In this document: positions 63,702-64,000 of the stretch, piece after piece
Layout of the letters: the number at the start of each line of letters is the position of its first letter
Numbering within the stretch: position 1 is the stretch's first letter
NCBI GenBank assembly: GCA_043228905.1
Contig: JBHGNT010000022.1
Coordinates: 1,116,001 to 1,180,000, forward strand
DNA from: Azolla caroliniana
Taxonomy: Eukaryota > Polypodiophyta
Direction of reading: 5' to 3'
DNA: 64,000 nt
Position numbers and translations under genes: made by a program
Notes under the pieces: model-generated
What the model saw: only the letters and a program-made list of their open reading frames with translations
What the model was told of the DNA's origin: nothing
Databases searched by the model: none

Positions 63702-64000
63702 ATTCGATCCCCATCAAGAAAGTGAGTGGTTGTAACCCCCACCGAAACTGTGAAGGTGAGCAATCGAAATCAATCCTCGTGAAAATCGTGAAGCAAAGTG
63801 ATACCTATAGATGAGGACAATGACAATGAAGAGGGCGGAACAATGATGATAATCAAAGGCCACACAAAGTAGTGTTGATGAGGATGAAGGTTGGGCGAAG
63901 TAGCGTTTGAGGAAGACAACAAGAGGTGCTGAAAATGATCGTGTCGAAGACAAGGCAACAAAGACGATGATGATGAGAAGCGTCTCTAGAAAGAACGATT

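Overview
The window is plant nuclear DNA. Two host genes carry spliceosomal introns with GT-AG borders, and most of the rest is plant-type LTR retrotransposons, simple-sequence tracts and A+T-rich intergenic DNA. The genes are a canonical long-loop PIN auxin-efflux carrier (+ strand, four exons, 27297-30594) and a mitochondrial cytochrome c oxidase subunit 5b gene (- strand, six exons, 51989-57810). They establish a land plant. I cannot fix the lineage; the simple PIN exon structure and a gypsy lineage I associate with fungi and non-seed plants hint at a non-flowering vascular plant, which is an inference only.

Layout. 1-3201: 5' part of a decayed Ty3/gypsy element on the - strand (E), cut by the window edge. 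About 3480-3600: 3' tip of another gypsy element on +. About 4310-21149: an old Ty1/copia element on - (B) that received two later insertions, a gypsy element (G2, 6568-13709) in its pre-integrase region and a second copia (A, 14512-20188) in its gag. The host copia reads through both junctions once the insertions are removed. 21151-21567: another LTR-like block. 21568-27296: intergenic, microsatellite-rich. 27297-30594: PIN gene. 32387-45507: a near-complete gypsy element on + (T) with an extra ORF before gag and a long coiled-coil ORF after pol. Its gag is split after codon 7 by a young 3.06-kb non-autonomous LTR element (N, 33494-36553). 45508-51988: intergenic, with a probable solo LTR near 47.9-48.5 kb. 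51989-57810: COX5b. 57943-60034: pyrimidine tract and an 0.8-kb tandem duplication. 61364 to about 62350: 5' end of a third copia (C, +). 62.8-63.8 kb: heat-shock-element-like array, degenerate tandem repeats and a 53-bp inverted repeat.

The transposable elements show several structures worth following. T and N share both ends: a 13-nt primer-binding core, and a perfect 30-nt block at the 3' end that carries the antisense of the primer site used by element E. The copia LTRs carry an ordered series of palindromes around the TATA box whose bases drift while the stems persist. G2 and a separate 3' gypsy tip share a hairpin beside the polypurine tract with a compensatory base-pair change. Most premature stops whose ancestral codon can be inferred from a paralogue are C-to-T changes, as expected for decay of methylated DNA.
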